64,000 nucleotides of DNA from Paenibacillus phocaeensis (GTDB lineage Bacteria; Bacillota; Bacilli; Paenibacillales; Paenibacillaceae): NCBI RefSeq assembly GCF_900021165.1, contig NZ_FCOQ01000007.1, positions 62,001-126,000 on the forward strand, written 5' to 3'. Shown here piece by piece: positions 26,530-34,564 of this stretch. Below the pieces are notes generated by a model, which was not told the DNA's origin, ran no database searches, and saw only the letters and a program-made list of their open reading frames with translations. A program made the translations under genes and the position numbers. Position 1 is the stretch's first letter, and every line of letters begins with the position of its first letter.

Positions 26530-28134
26530 ATGCCTTACCGGCGAAGAATCAAGCGCAAATCCACCCGAATCCCGATTCACGCCCCGTTGACGGCAAGCCA
26601 TACCGCGGCGCCCGGCGAACCGCAGCCCTTGAGTGCGGATCTGGAAACCAATCTGCACGCGATTCGCGAGACGCTTGGGAACAGCACTGACATGATTATC
26701 CGGGAACTGCCGATCGGCCGTAAAGGCGATCAATCGATCGCCCTGCTGTATACCGACGGGTTGGCCGACCAGAATATCATTACCGATTTCATCATGAAAT
26801 CGGTCATGCTGGACATTGATATTTTCGAGCAGACCGACCGAACCGTCACCCCTCCTTCCGACGTTGTGCTGGCCTTGAAAAGCTATGCCCTGACGATCGG
26901 CGACGTTCGGGATTTGTCCGATTTCGACGCCCTCTATCAAGCCGTGTTGTCCGGAGATACGGTAATCCTCGTCGATGGCCAAGACCACGGCGTCGTGTGC
27001 AGCACACGAGGTTGGAAAGACCGCGGGGTAAGCGAGCCATCCGCGGAAAACTCCGTGCGCGGCCCCCGGGAGAGCTTCGTTGAGTCGCTGCGTACCAACA
27101 CAGCGCTGATCCGGCGAAAAATCAAAGACCCTCATCTCTGGCTGGAAACCATGCAGATCGGCCGGATCACCCGAACCGACGTCGCTATCATGTACATCAA
27201 AGGCATCGCGAACGACAAAATCGTGCAGGAAGTGCGGGACCGGCTGAACCGGATCGACTTCAGCAGCGTTCTGGAGAGCGGGTACATCGAGGAATCGATT
27301 CAAGACGAAACCTTCACTCCCTTTCCGACCCTATTCAATACCGAACGTCCGGATGTCATCGCCGCCGAATTATTGGAAGGCAAAGTGGCCATCCTGGTGG
27401 ACGGAACCCCGAACGTACTAGCCGTTCCGGCAACATTCGCTTCGTTCCTTCACGCCTCGGAGGACTACTATCAGCGCGCCGATATTGCCAGCTTTATTCG
27501 GTTGTTGCGTTATCTAGGGATTATCATCTCCCTCTTCGGACCCTCTTTATATGTCGCAATCACAACGTTTCATCAAGAAATGTTGCCTACGCAACTCTTG
27601 ATCAGCCTGGCAGCGCAGCGGGAGCAAGTTCCGTTCCCCGCCTTCATCGAAGCCGTTCTCATGGAGCTGACCTTCGAAATATTACGGGAAGCCAGCATCC
27701 GCATGCCCAAAAATATCGGCTCGGCCATCTCCATCGTCGGCACTTTGGTCATCGGGCAAGCCGCCGTTCAGGCGGGCATCGTGTCGGCTGCCATGGTGAT
27801 CGTCGTTGCAATCACGGCGATCTCCAGTTTCATCCTGCCGGCTTTCAACATGTCGATCGCCTTTCGCCTGCTGCGCTTCCCTTACATGGCATTGGCCGCT
27901 TCCTTCGGCCTGTTCGGCATTTTCGTGGGGATTATCGCCCTGGTGCTGCACCTATGCGGCCTGCGATCCTTTGGGATTCCTTACATGGCGCCGTTTGCTC
28001 CGCTGATTCCGGTGGACAACAAAGATTCGATCATCCGGCTCCCCCATTGGATGCTGCTTAGCCGCGCCCGTCTCGTCAGCCAGAAAAACGTCACGCGCCG
28101 AATCAGCACGCCGCCGAAGAAATCGCGCGAATAA
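26530..28134 (+). CDS. Spore germination protein, GerA family (A subunit)
   Basis: ATG 26530, behind GAGAGGGAGAA, gives 534 residues. The N-terminal ~290 residues are soluble (about 60-290: MIIRELPIGRKGDQSIALLYTDGL, VTPPSDV). The C-terminal half holds about five membrane helices, including the conserved GPSLYVAITTFHQEMLPTQLL and PAFIEAVLMELTFEILREASIRMPKNIGSAISIVGTL stretches. GerA-type A subunits form oligomeric nutrient-gated channels with the B and C subunits in the inner spore membrane and start ion release on germination. It heads the operon A-C-D-B-B; the germinant is unknown. Confidence 0.93.
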   Translation: MPYRRRIKRKSTRIPIHAPLTASHTAAPGEPQPLSADLETNLHAIRETLGNSTDMIIRELPIGRKGDQSIALLYTDGLADQNIITDFIMKSVMLDIDIFEQTDRTVTPPSDVVLALKSYALTIGDVRDLSDFDALYQAVLSGDTVILVDGQDHGVVCSTRGWKDRGVSEPSAENSVRGPRESFVESLRTNTALIRRKIKDPHLWLETMQIGRITRTDVAIMYIKGIANDKIVQEVRDRLNRIDFSSVLESGYIEESIQDETFTPFPTLFNTERPDVIAAELLEGKVAILVDGTPNVLAVPATFASFLHASEDYYQRADIASFIRLLRYLGIIISLFGPSLYVAITTFHQEMLPTQLLISLAAQREQVPFPAFIEAVLMELTFEILREASIRMPKNIGSAISIVGTLVIGQAAVQAGIVSAAMVIVVAITAISSFILPAFNMSIAFRLLRFPYMALAASFGLFGIFVGIIALVLHLCGLRSFGIPYMAPFAPLIPVDNKDSIIRLPHWMLLSRARLVSQKNVTRRISTPPKKSRE

Positions 28135-28146
28135 GGAGATGGAAAC

Positions 28147-29352
28147 GTGATCAGAAAAGCGGCTGTCCTCATGTGGTTATGTATCGTTGCCGCGCTGCTC
28201 GCCGGGTGTTGGAACCGCCGGGAGCTCAACGAGCTTGGCATTGCCGTCGCCGCCGGCGTTGACAAGATAGGCGACCGTTACCGGCTGACCGTGCAGGTGG
28301 TCGATCCCGGCCAGGTTACGGCGAAAAAGGGGGCTAACGGAGGCGCCTCGGCCACGTTATATACGAGCGAGGGCGATACCATTCTTGAAGCCGCACGGAG
28401 AATTACGCAAATCAGTCCGCGGAAAATTTACCTGTCGCATCTCCGTCTATATTTGATCGGCGAATCGTTAGCCGAGGAAGGGATCGGACAAGTGCTTGAC
28501 CTGTTGTCCCGCGACCATGAAATCCGCACTGATTTCTATCTTGTCGTCACCAAAGGAGCCAGCGCGATGGATACTTTGAAAATCATGACCCCGTTGGAAC
28601 CGCTCCCGGCCAATAAGCTGTTTGCTTCCCTGGAAAGCTCGGAGAAAAACTGGTCGCCTACGATAGCGGTCACGCTGGACGAACTGATCAACGATTTGAC
28701 CTGCGAAGGCAAACATCCCGTCATGACCGGCCTGCAAATCCTGGGAGACCCGGAAGTCGGGCAAGAGAAAAAAAATATCGCCAATATCTACACCCCTACC
28801 CAACTGCAGTATTCAGGACTGGCCGTTTTCAAAAAAACAAAATTGATCGGCTGGCTGAACGAGCAGGAAAGCCGGGGATACCATCATATCCACGGCGGCG
28901 TGAAGAGCTCCGTGTTGTATATCCCTTGCCCCGACAGCGGCAAGATCGTCGTCGAAACCATTCGCAGCAAAACGAACGTCAAAGGCAAGGTCGCTCAAGG
29001 GGACCCGCGGATCGAGATCAAGGTTCAGGTTGAGGCCAATATCGCAGCCGTCGGCTGCAGAAACCTGGATCTCACCGACACGGCCACAATCGCCGAACTG
29101 GAAAAAAGAGTTGAAACGAAGCTGGTCGATATTATGGATACGACCGTTGAAAAAGTGCAGAAAGAGTATGGAATCGATATTTTCGGGTTTGGCGAAGCCA
29201 TTCGCCGTGCAGATCCCGGGGCTTGGAAGACGATGAAGAAGAATTGGGACGAGGAGTATTTTACCCATTTGCCGGTAGACATTCATGTGGATCTCGTGAT
29301 TCGCCGCATCGGAACGATTTCCGACTCGTTCCTAAATCAAACGAAGGAGTAG
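28147..29352 (+). CDS. Ger(x)C family spore germination lipoprotein (C subunit)
   Basis: A GTG start at 28147 behind AAGGAGAT gives 401 residues. The signal peptide ends in the lipobox LLAGCWNRRELNELG, the hallmark of GerC proteins, so Cys21 is lipidated. Domain 1 (about 22-200) and the C-terminal Ger(x)C domain (about 225-390: YSGLAVFKKTKLIGWLNEQESRGY, VQVEANIAAVGCRNLDL) are intact. It follows the A subunit by 12 bases. C subunits sit on the outer face of the inner spore membrane and are needed for assembly or stability of the receptor. Confidence 0.93.
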   Translation: MIRKAAVLMWLCIVAALLAGCWNRRELNELGIAVAAGVDKIGDRYRLTVQVVDPGQVTAKKGANGGASATLYTSEGDTILEAARRITQISPRKIYLSHLRLYLIGESLAEEGIGQVLDLLSRDHEIRTDFYLVVTKGASAMDTLKIMTPLEPLPANKLFASLESSEKNWSPTIAVTLDELINDLTCEGKHPVMTGLQILGDPEVGQEKKNIANIYTPTQLQYSGLAVFKKTKLIGWLNEQESRGYHHIHGGVKSSVLYIPCPDSGKIVVETIRSKTNVKGKVAQGDPRIEIKVQVEANIAAVGCRNLDLTDTATIAELEKRVETKLVDIMDTTVEKVQKEYGIDIFGFGEAIRRADPGAWKTMKKNWDEEYFTHLPVDIHVDLVIRRIGTISDSFLNQTKE

Positions 29353-29358
29353 ACCGTC

Positions 29359-29601
29359 ATGTTAGGGATTGCGGGAATTTTAGCGATTGCGGGAAGCATC
29401 GCCTGGATCGAGCTTCCGTCCATGTTAAAGCGAAAACAATATAAAGAGTTGTGGGTGTTTGCCATTTTGCTGCTGCTTGCTGTCTTGGCGAGCCTGCCCC
29501 CTGTGTTTTCGCCCCACGTTCCAAGCCCGCTTCTCGCGATCACCTTCGTCTTCAAACCGTTCAGCGAGCTGCTGTCCGCGATCGGTCTGATCCCGTCATA
29601 G
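29359..29601 (+). CDS. Small two-helix membrane protein of the germinant receptor operon (D subunit)
   Basis: Eighty residues with two hydrophobic helices (about 4-22 and 32-52) joined by a basic loop (MLKRKQYKEL), and a proline-rich third hydrophobic stretch at the end. It is six bases after the C-subunit stop, which overlaps its ribosome site (AAGGAGTAG). Some gerA-type operons encode such a small D subunit, for example gerKD and the gerV operon, which modulates the germination rate. Position and topology support that call; sequence conservation in D subunits is low. Confidence 0.7.
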   Translation: MLGIAGILAIAGSIAWIELPSMLKRKQYKELWVFAILLLLAVLASLPPVFSPHVPSPLLAITFVFKPFSELLSAIGLIPS

Positions 29602-29616
29602 AAGGAGGTGGCCCGA

Positions 29617-30726
29617 ATGCCGAAGCTTTCCCTGATTTCCGCCAGGCAGACCACGATCTTGACTACTCTGTTTACAGTGGGCAGCGCCATTCTGATCATC
29701 CCCTCCGGCATGGCTTCCAGCGCCAAGCAAGACGCCTGGATCGCCGCGCTTGCCGGCATCGCCGGCGGGCTTCTGCTGGTGGCCTTGTACAACGCCCTAT
29801 CGCGCTGGTATCCGCAGTCGACCCTGATCGGGATGATGGAGCAAGTGCTGGGCAAGTGGCTGGGAAGAGCGGTATCCCTGGCGTTTGTGATGACCTGGGT
29901 CGTAATTACTCCCGGGGCGACGCTCTACTATTTAGGCAATTTCCTGGCAACCCAGATTCTGCCGGAGACCCCGATGATCGCGGTAAACGTGTTGTTTATC
30001 CTTATTGTTGTCATGGGGGTGCGCGCGGGAATCGAAACGATCGCCCGTACGGCGGAGCTGCTATTCCCTTGGTGTATGCTGCTTTATATTGCCCTTGTGG
30101 TTCTCGTGATGACGCAAATCGAGCCGAGTAAAGCGTCGCCGGTCATGGAATCCGGACCGTGGCCGATCGGATCGGCCGCATTGGGTTTCGTCTGCACGGT
30201 ATTCATTCCCCAGTTGTCCTTGCTTCTATTTCTGCCGCCCGCGATGAACCGTTCACGGGAAGGCCGAAAAGGGATGCTGTTCGGCAGCTTGACGGGCGGA
30301 ATGATGATCGCCGTCATCGTCACTTTATCCATCCTCGTTCTGGGGCCGGAGATTACCGCGAGAAGCATCTACCCCAGCTATTCGCTGGCCAAGAAGATCA
30401 ACATCGGCAACTTTTTGCAGCGCATCGAGGCGTTTATGGCCATCCTCTGGTTCATCACGCTTTATTTTCGAGAAACTTTGTACCTGTATGGAGTCACGTC
30501 GGCGCTTGCCGAGATTTTGCGATTAAAAGATGGCCGGCCTCTCGTTCTGCCGCTGGGGATGATCACCGTTGTTCTCTCCATTGTCAATTATCCGAACGTC
30601 CCGTTTCAACAAACCTGGGATACGAAAACCTGGATCCCCTACGCAATAACGGTAGGGTTCTTGCTTCCTATTCTGCTGGCCGTCGTTCACCTGATCCGCA
30701 AAGCCAAAGGCAGGAAAACAATTTAA
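29617..30726 (+). CDS. GerB family endospore germination permease, first copy
   Basis: ATG 29617 follows GAAGGAGG and gives 369 residues with about ten membrane helices (amino acid permease-like fold). Family landmarks are SARQTTILTTLFTVGSAIL, VRAGIETIARTAELLFPW and the closing NVPFQQTWDTKTWIPYA. GerB subunits carry the germinant-binding site of the receptor. It is followed 18 bases later by a clear paralogue, so the operon encodes two alternative B subunits. Confidence 0.93.
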   Translation: MPKLSLISARQTTILTTLFTVGSAILIIPSGMASSAKQDAWIAALAGIAGGLLLVALYNALSRWYPQSTLIGMMEQVLGKWLGRAVSLAFVMTWVVITPGATLYYLGNFLATQILPETPMIAVNVLFILIVVMGVRAGIETIARTAELLFPWCMLLYIALVVLVMTQIEPSKASPVMESGPWPIGSAALGFVCTVFIPQLSLLLFLPPAMNRSREGRKGMLFGSLTGGMMIAVIVTLSILVLGPEITARSIYPSYSLAKKINIGNFLQRIEAFMAILWFITLYFRETLYLYGVTSALAEILRLKDGRPLVLPLGMITVVLSIVNYPNVPFQQTWDTKTWIPYAITVGFLLPILLAVVHLIRKAKGRKTI

Positions 30727-30744
30727 GGAGGGGAGGTGTGCGCG

Positions 30745-31860
30745 ATGCGGAACGATATGAAAATTTCCATGCGCCAATTGGCCATTTTGACCCTGCTCTT
30801 TACCGTTGGCAGCGCCATTCTGATCGTCCCGTCGAGCATGGCGGCCATCGCGAAGCAAGATGCCTGGATCGCCGCCTTGATCGGACTCGGGGGCGGATTG
30901 ATCGTCGTCTGGCTGATGGCGTCGCTGATCCGCGCTTATCCGCAGATGACCCTCGTTGGCGTTCTGGAAGCGCTGCTTGGCAAATGGATCGGCAAAACCG
31001 TAGCATTGCTGCTGACAGCCAGCTTATTTCTGGCCGGGCCGGCGACGGTGCTGCACGACATCGGCGAGTTCATGACAACCCAAATGATGCCGGAAACCCC
31101 GATTCAAGCCTTGATCATCTTGTTTACGATCGTCGTACTGATGGGCTTGCGCGCCGGCGTCGAAGTGTTGGCCCGCTCTGCGGAGCTTCTATTCCCTTGG
31201 TTTACGATCCTGTACGTATCCCTGGTCGTGCTCGTCTCGTCCCGGATTGAACCGCAACACATCACCCCCGTCCTGGAAAAGGGGTTCTCTCCCCTTTGGC
31301 CGGCAGCGGTCTCCTTTATGGGCATTGTCCTTCTTCCCCATTTCGCGCTGCTGCTGTTTCTCCCGCCCGCCGCGAACCGGCCCCAGCGGTTGGCCGGCCA
31401 GATGCTCCTCGGCAGCCTCATCGGCGGCATGATGCTCGTGATCGTCATCGTCTTGTCCATTCTCGTACTGGGGCCGGAGATCACAGCGCGAAGTTTGTAC
31501 CCCAGCTACTCGTTGGCCAAAAAGATCGATATTGCCCATTTCCTCCAACGCATCGAGGTGCTTATGGCCGCCATTTGGTTCATTTCGCTCTACTTCCGAA
31601 TCACGTTGTACATGCTTGCCGTTGTGTCTTCGCTCGCGCAAGTATTCCATTTCAAGGATTACCGGCCTCTGACGCTGCCGCTTGGCATGCTGCTGGTCGC
31701 AATCTCCTTGATCGTCTACCCGAACCAAGCCTTCAAACAGACTTGGGATACGGAGACTTGGACGCCCTACATCCTCACGGTCGGACTGCTTCTTCCACTG
31801 GTCCTGGGAGGAATTCACCTGTTGCGCAACAGGATTTCGAGCAAGAAGGCAGGCCATTGA
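30745..31860 (+). CDS. GerB family endospore germination permease, second copy
   Basis: ATG 30745 follows AAGGAGGGGAGG and gives 371 residues. By eye about half of the residues are identical to the preceding gene along the whole length, with the same helix pattern (MRQLAILTLLFTVGSAILIVP, LRAGVEVLARSAELLFPW, GPEITARSLYPSYSLAKKIDI, YPNQAFKQTWDTETWTPY). This is a tandem duplication within the operon. Two B subunits sharing A and C partners would widen the range of germinants, as known for the multi-B gerK/ger operons of some bacilli and clostridia. A strong terminator follows. Confidence 0.93.
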   Translation: MRNDMKISMRQLAILTLLFTVGSAILIVPSSMAAIAKQDAWIAALIGLGGGLIVVWLMASLIRAYPQMTLVGVLEALLGKWIGKTVALLLTASLFLAGPATVLHDIGEFMTTQMMPETPIQALIILFTIVVLMGLRAGVEVLARSAELLFPWFTILYVSLVVLVSSRIEPQHITPVLEKGFSPLWPAAVSFMGIVLLPHFALLLFLPPAANRPQRLAGQMLLGSLIGGMMLVIVIVLSILVLGPEITARSLYPSYSLAKKIDIAHFLQRIEVLMAAIWFISLYFRITLYMLAVVSSLAQVFHFKDYRPLTLPLGMLLVAISLIVYPNQAFKQTWDTETWTPYILTVGLLLPLVLGGIHLLRNRISSKKAGH

Positions 31861-31887
31861 CGTCATGTTTATGCTGGGAAAAGCACA

Positions 31888-31937
31888 GTAAAAAGGAGCT
31901 ATTCCTCCAGCGTAACACCGCTGGGGAAATAGCCCCT
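31888..31937. terminator. Bidirectional terminator between ger operon and hsp20
   Basis: AAGGAGCTATTCCTCCAGCG, loop TAACAC, CGCTGGGGAAATAGCCCCTT. The long stem has few mismatches and an A run on the left that is a T run for the minus strand. Confidence 0.8.
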
Positions 31938-31943
31938 TGTATA

Positions 31944-32393
31944 TTAATCGCCGTCTTGAATTTGGATGCGCTTGGAGCGGGTTGGCTGCCGTTTCGGCAC
32001 CTCCAGCTTCAAGACGCCATCCTTCAAGGAGGCGCGGATGGCTTCTTCCTGAATGTCCTGCACATAAAATCTTCGCACGTATTCGCCGTACCGGCGTTCC
32101 TTGCGAACGATTTGCTGCTTCGTATCCTCCATACTATGATCCTCGTCGCGAGCCGCTTGGATCGTCAGGTAGGGAGCGGCATAGTCAATCTGGATGTCTT
32201 CTTTGCGAAACCCCGGCAATTCCGCTTCAACCAGATAAGCTTGCTCCGTCTCTCGAATATCGGTTCTAAAGGATAACGGCGAACTGTTCAGCGGTGCAAA
32301 AAAGTCATCTTGGAACACATCGTTGAACGTCTTCGCCAGCTGACGAAACGCATCTTCTCGATGTCTGCCAAAAGGAATCAAATCAAACATCAT
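31944..32393 (-). CDS. hsp20: Hsp20/alpha-crystallin family small heat shock protein
   Basis: This 149-residue chaperone holds unfolding proteins during stress. The alpha-crystallin domain spans about residues 40-135 (RTDIRETEQAYLVEAELPGF, DIQIDYAAPYLTIQA, ASLKDGVLKLEVPKRQP), with a short aromatic N-terminal arm. The conserved GVLxLxxP closing motif is present, but no clear C-terminal IxI. ATG 32393 follows AAAGGGG. A sigma-A promoter and a CtsR box lie directly upstream on the minus strand, so heat induction by CtsR relief is expected. A second box lies 133 bases further upstream. Confidence 0.92.
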   Translation of the reverse strand: MMFDLIPFGRHREDAFRQLAKTFNDVFQDDFFAPLNSSPLSFRTDIRETEQAYLVEAELPGFRKEDIQIDYAAPYLTIQAARDEDHSMEDTKQQIVRKERRYGEYVRRFYVQDIQEEAIRASLKDGVLKLEVPKRQPTRSKRIQIQDGD

Positions 32394-32406
32394 GCATTCC
32401 CCTTTC

Positions 32407-32423
32407 TTTGACCTTATTTGACC
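32407..32423 (-). promoter_or_regulatory. CtsR operator, proximal
   Basis: On the minus strand GGTCAAA-TAA-GGTCAAA, a perfect match to the CtsR heptad tandem repeat (RGTCAAANANRGTCAAA). It covers the first transcribed bases and ends just before the ribosome site. Confidence 0.9.
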
Positions 32424-32433
32424 TTACAGCCCC

Positions 32434-32462
32434 ATTATATGCCTCCGAGGCGAGAGTGACAA
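32434..32462 (-). promoter_or_regulatory. Sigma-A promoter of hsp20
   Basis: On the minus strand TTGTCA (32457-32462), 17 bases, TATAAT (32434-32439). The predicted start, near 32427, adjoins the CtsR box. Confidence 0.85.
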
Positions 32463-32539
32463 AAGCGATCTGCGGCCAAATAACCCCGTGTCGGGCGATT
32501 TCGCTTGATTTCTTTGTCCTTAATGCCGCAATCTGCGAA

Positions 32540-32556
32540 TTTGACCTTATTTGACC
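32540..32556 (-). promoter_or_regulatory. CtsR operator, distal
   Basis: A second exact GGTCAAA-TAA-GGTCAAA, 133 bases upstream of the first and outside the promoter. No gene starts nearby on either strand, so it may act by cooperative binding or mark a lost promoter. Confidence 0.8.
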
Positions 32557-32608
32557 TTAAATCGTCCTCTCTCCTCTGGCCGGCGCGCCTTGATGTCTCT
32601 ATGGCTGC

Positions 32609-32751
32609 CTTTGCACGATTATCCCTTTCCTTCAGGAAGGCCAGGGACCCGGAGAAGCGAGTGCATGTGGCTTGACCGCCCATCATGCCGCCAGCACCTC
32701 TCCAGTTCTCGGCGATCTGATCCACTGATCCAAGGGGATAATCGTGCAAAG
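32609..32751 (-). repeat. Dispersed MITE-like element, copy C (complete)
   Basis: CTTTGCACGATTATCCC (32609-32625) and GGGATAATCGTGCAAAG (32735-32751) are perfect 17-bp inverted ends. Read on the minus strand it runs in the same order as copy A, with CCCCTTGGATCAG next to the left end as in copy B and CCTTCCTGAAGGAAAGGG next to the right end. The 143-bp element has no transposase. Confidence 0.8.
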
Positions 32752-32765
32752 CGTCCGAAATTATC

Positions 32766-33620
32766 TTATTGCCCTCCGGCCCCTGCCAGTTGCGCTTCGA
32801 TCGCCGCCGCCAAGTCTTCGTAGGAGGAGCTGGGCAGCAATTCGCCGTTCACCATAAACTGCGGCGTGCCGTTCACGCCGTAATAGCCGGCGGTTTTAAA
32901 GTCTTCTTTGACCGGCAGCATGTAGGCATGGCTCTTCAAATCGCTCGCAAACCGGTCGTAATCGATGCCGTCGATGTTTTTCTTCACGAAGTCCAGCAAA
33001 AATTCAGGCGTCGCCCAAATTTTCGTCTCGTCGCCTTGGTGCGCGTATAGCTTGCTCTTGAACTCCCAGAACTTCTCATTGCTCTGCGCCGCGATCGCCT
33101 CGCCCGCGCTGGCCGCCATGATCGAATCCCGGTCAATAAACGCGTAGTTGGTGAAGAATAACTCGATTTTGCCGGTATCGATGAAGTCCTTTTGAAGCTG
33201 AGGCATGTAGGTTTCTTCCCAATTCTTGCAGGCCGGGCATTTGAAATCGGCGAATTCGATCACCTTCACCTTGGCGCTTGGATCGCCCAAATGCGGCTGC
33301 TTCTCGTACTTCAAACCTTCGGCGGTGTAATCGCCTTTGATTTCCGTGTAATTCGGGAGGGCCCGCAGTTCGGCGGAATCCGAATCTCTCAAGAACACGA
33401 AAGCCAGGGTGATCACCAAAATCCCGATCAATATCAATGATATTACAAAAACCAGATTGGATCTCGCGAACCCGCGGTCTGCCCTTTTTCCGCCCGCAGC
33501 TTTGCCTGCGGTCCCCCTACCGGCATTCTTCTTGCTCTTTGTTGTCCTGTTGTATGCCGTCTTGTTGTTCAGGGTCGATTTCCCGCTGCCGTTCCGCTTG
33601 TTCCCTTTGTTCTGGACCAT
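32766..33620 (-). CDS. Membrane-anchored DsbA-family thiol-disulfide oxidoreductase (BdbD-like)
   Basis: Starting at ATG 33620, behind GGAGGT, gives 284 residues. The frame is open to 33638, but that ATG overlaps the ribosome site. A basic, Lys/Arg/Gly-rich cytoplasmic tail of about 50 residues precedes one membrane helix (about 55-78). The extracytoplasmic thioredoxin-fold domain carries the redox motif CPAC in ADFKCPACKNW and the cis-Pro loop GTPQFMVNG. This resembles BdbD, which introduces disulfides in exported proteins, usually with a BdbC partner. No bdbC gene lies in the window. The long charged tail is unusual. Confidence 0.88.
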   Translation of the reverse strand: MVQNKGNKRNGSGKSTLNNKTAYNRTTKSKKNAGRGTAGKAAGGKRADRGFARSNLVFVISLILIGILVITLAFVFLRDSDSAELRALPNYTEIKGDYTAEGLKYEKQPHLGDPSAKVKVIEFADFKCPACKNWEETYMPQLQKDFIDTGKIELFFTNYAFIDRDSIMAASAGEAIAAQSNEKFWEFKSKLYAHQGDETKIWATPEFLLDFVKKNIDGIDYDRFASDLKSHAYMLPVKEDFKTAGYYGVNGTPQFMVNGELLPSSSYEDLAAAIEAQLAGAGGQ

Positions 33621-33922
33621 CCGCCATCCTACCTCCATATGGAATCATTTCGTCCCCATTCTAGCGTATGGCCCCCGGCAAGGGACGTAATTTAGGTCAC
33701 AGGTAAGCTTCCTTATAACCGCCGCAAGTACACAAACCGGCTGGCGTAATCGCCGGCCATTGTCAACGGCAGGCCGAGTCGCATCAAGGTGAGCCGTGCC
33801 AGACGGGATTCTTCTGAATTAAAGCATGCTCACGTTCAGATGCCGCGGTACACTGTAGCATTCGCATACCCTCCTCCTCCAACTGGATAGCCACAAGGTG
33901 ATATGTTGAAGTCAGGATTGTC

Positions 33923-34105
33923 TAACGCTTGTGAGCGGCGCTATTTGGGCAAAAACGGGGGTCTGCTGGATCTAACGCTTGCCAGTCGCCTTATTTGTGT
34001 ATTTTAAGATCAAAAGGGGGCTTATCTGCCCCCATAAGATTGCTGATCAGCGTTAGAAATGAAAATGCGGCTATAGAGGGCAAATAAGGGTTGTGGCAAG
34101 CGTTA
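33923..34105. repeat. Four-unit inverted repeat element R1 (183 bp)
   Basis: Forward units start at 33923 and 33973, inverted units at 34055 and 34105 (read leftward). Every unit begins TAACG and has YTATT or TTATG at exactly base 19. Unit spacing is 50 in both arms. The outer box reads TAACGCTTG in the left arm and CAAGCGTTA in the right. A GGGGGC-TTATCT-GCCCCC hairpin (34016-34033) sits at the centre. Confidence 0.8.
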
Positions 34106-34219
34106 GCGGATAGCCAGCACCACTCGGGGTTGCAATTTGATTCGCTATTGCAGTTGCATTCTCGGTTGCGGTTGCATCCGCAGTCGCTAAGGTCAGCGGG
34201 ATACCAAGTCCACCCGTTC

Positions 34220-34420
34220 CGGTTGCGCCAGGTCAGCGACTTCACCGCCGTGCGGAAATGCGCTTCCGCTTCGGCGATCCGCCCCGGCGCAGCAGCAGCG
34301 TCCCGTAAGCGACGTTAATGCGGATGTCGCCGGTATCGTGCTTCAATCCCTCCAGGTAGCACGTACGCCTCCATCTCAAACGTAGCATGACGGTACTGCT
34401 CCAGATGCGGATCGGCCATT
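34220..34420 (-). pseudogene. Remnant of a DUF5107/TPR protein gene
   Basis: Minus-strand pieces in three frames line up as one protein: LEQYRHATFEMEAYV, then YLEGLKHDTGDIRINVAYG and TLLLRRG, then RIAEAEAHFRTAVKSLTWRN. This is the repeat region of DUF5107 tetratricopeptide proteins found next to AraC regulators in Paenibacillus. At least two frameshifts are needed and both ends are missing. Nothing functional is expected. Confidence 0.6.
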
Positions 34421-34429
34421 TTGACGAGG

Positions 34430-34560
34430 CGGTTCCGCTACCTGGCCGGGCGGCTGACGGAGAGCGTCACGCTCCCCGAATTGGCGGAGCAGGCCGGGCT
34501 GTCGAAGCAGCGTCTCGCCTACTTGCTTAACCGCGAGGCAGGCCTCCTGCCCGAGCCACG
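34430..34560 (+). pseudogene. Remnant of an AraC-type regulator gene
   Basis: The plus strand encodes RFRYLAGRLTESVTLPELAEQ followed by AGLSKQRLAYLLNREAG, the first helix-turn-helix of an AraC/XylS domain. The fragment lacks a start and breaks off before the second helix-turn-helix, meeting the end of the MmcQ/YjbR gene. It is divergent from the DUF5107 remnant, as such regulators usually are, suggesting one decayed locus. Confidence 0.55.
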
Positions 34561-34564
34561 GACA

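Larger units (their letters stand above)
33621..34420. other. Degraded intergenic region
   Basis: About 800 bases without an intact gene. From 33713 to about 33830 the minus strand reads a 37-residue tail (ending LTMAGDYASRFVYLRRL, then TAA) that may be the end of a lost gene. The 183-bp four-unit repeat element (33923-34105) and a DUF5107/TPR remnant (about 34220-34420) follow. The stretch 34110-34210 is rich in GTTGCA-like hexamers and contains no convincing frame. Confidence 0.5.

Noticed and set aside
33923..34105. Periodic 50-base units considered as a CRISPR array
   Set aside because: Only two units per orientation, the repeats are conserved in two five-base boxes only, and the arms are inverted. 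No cas genes are present.
33991..34245. Minus-strand frame with NRNRECNCN-like sequence
   Set aside because: It is a shadow of the hexamer-like tract, the DUF5107 remnant and element R1; composition is not protein-like.
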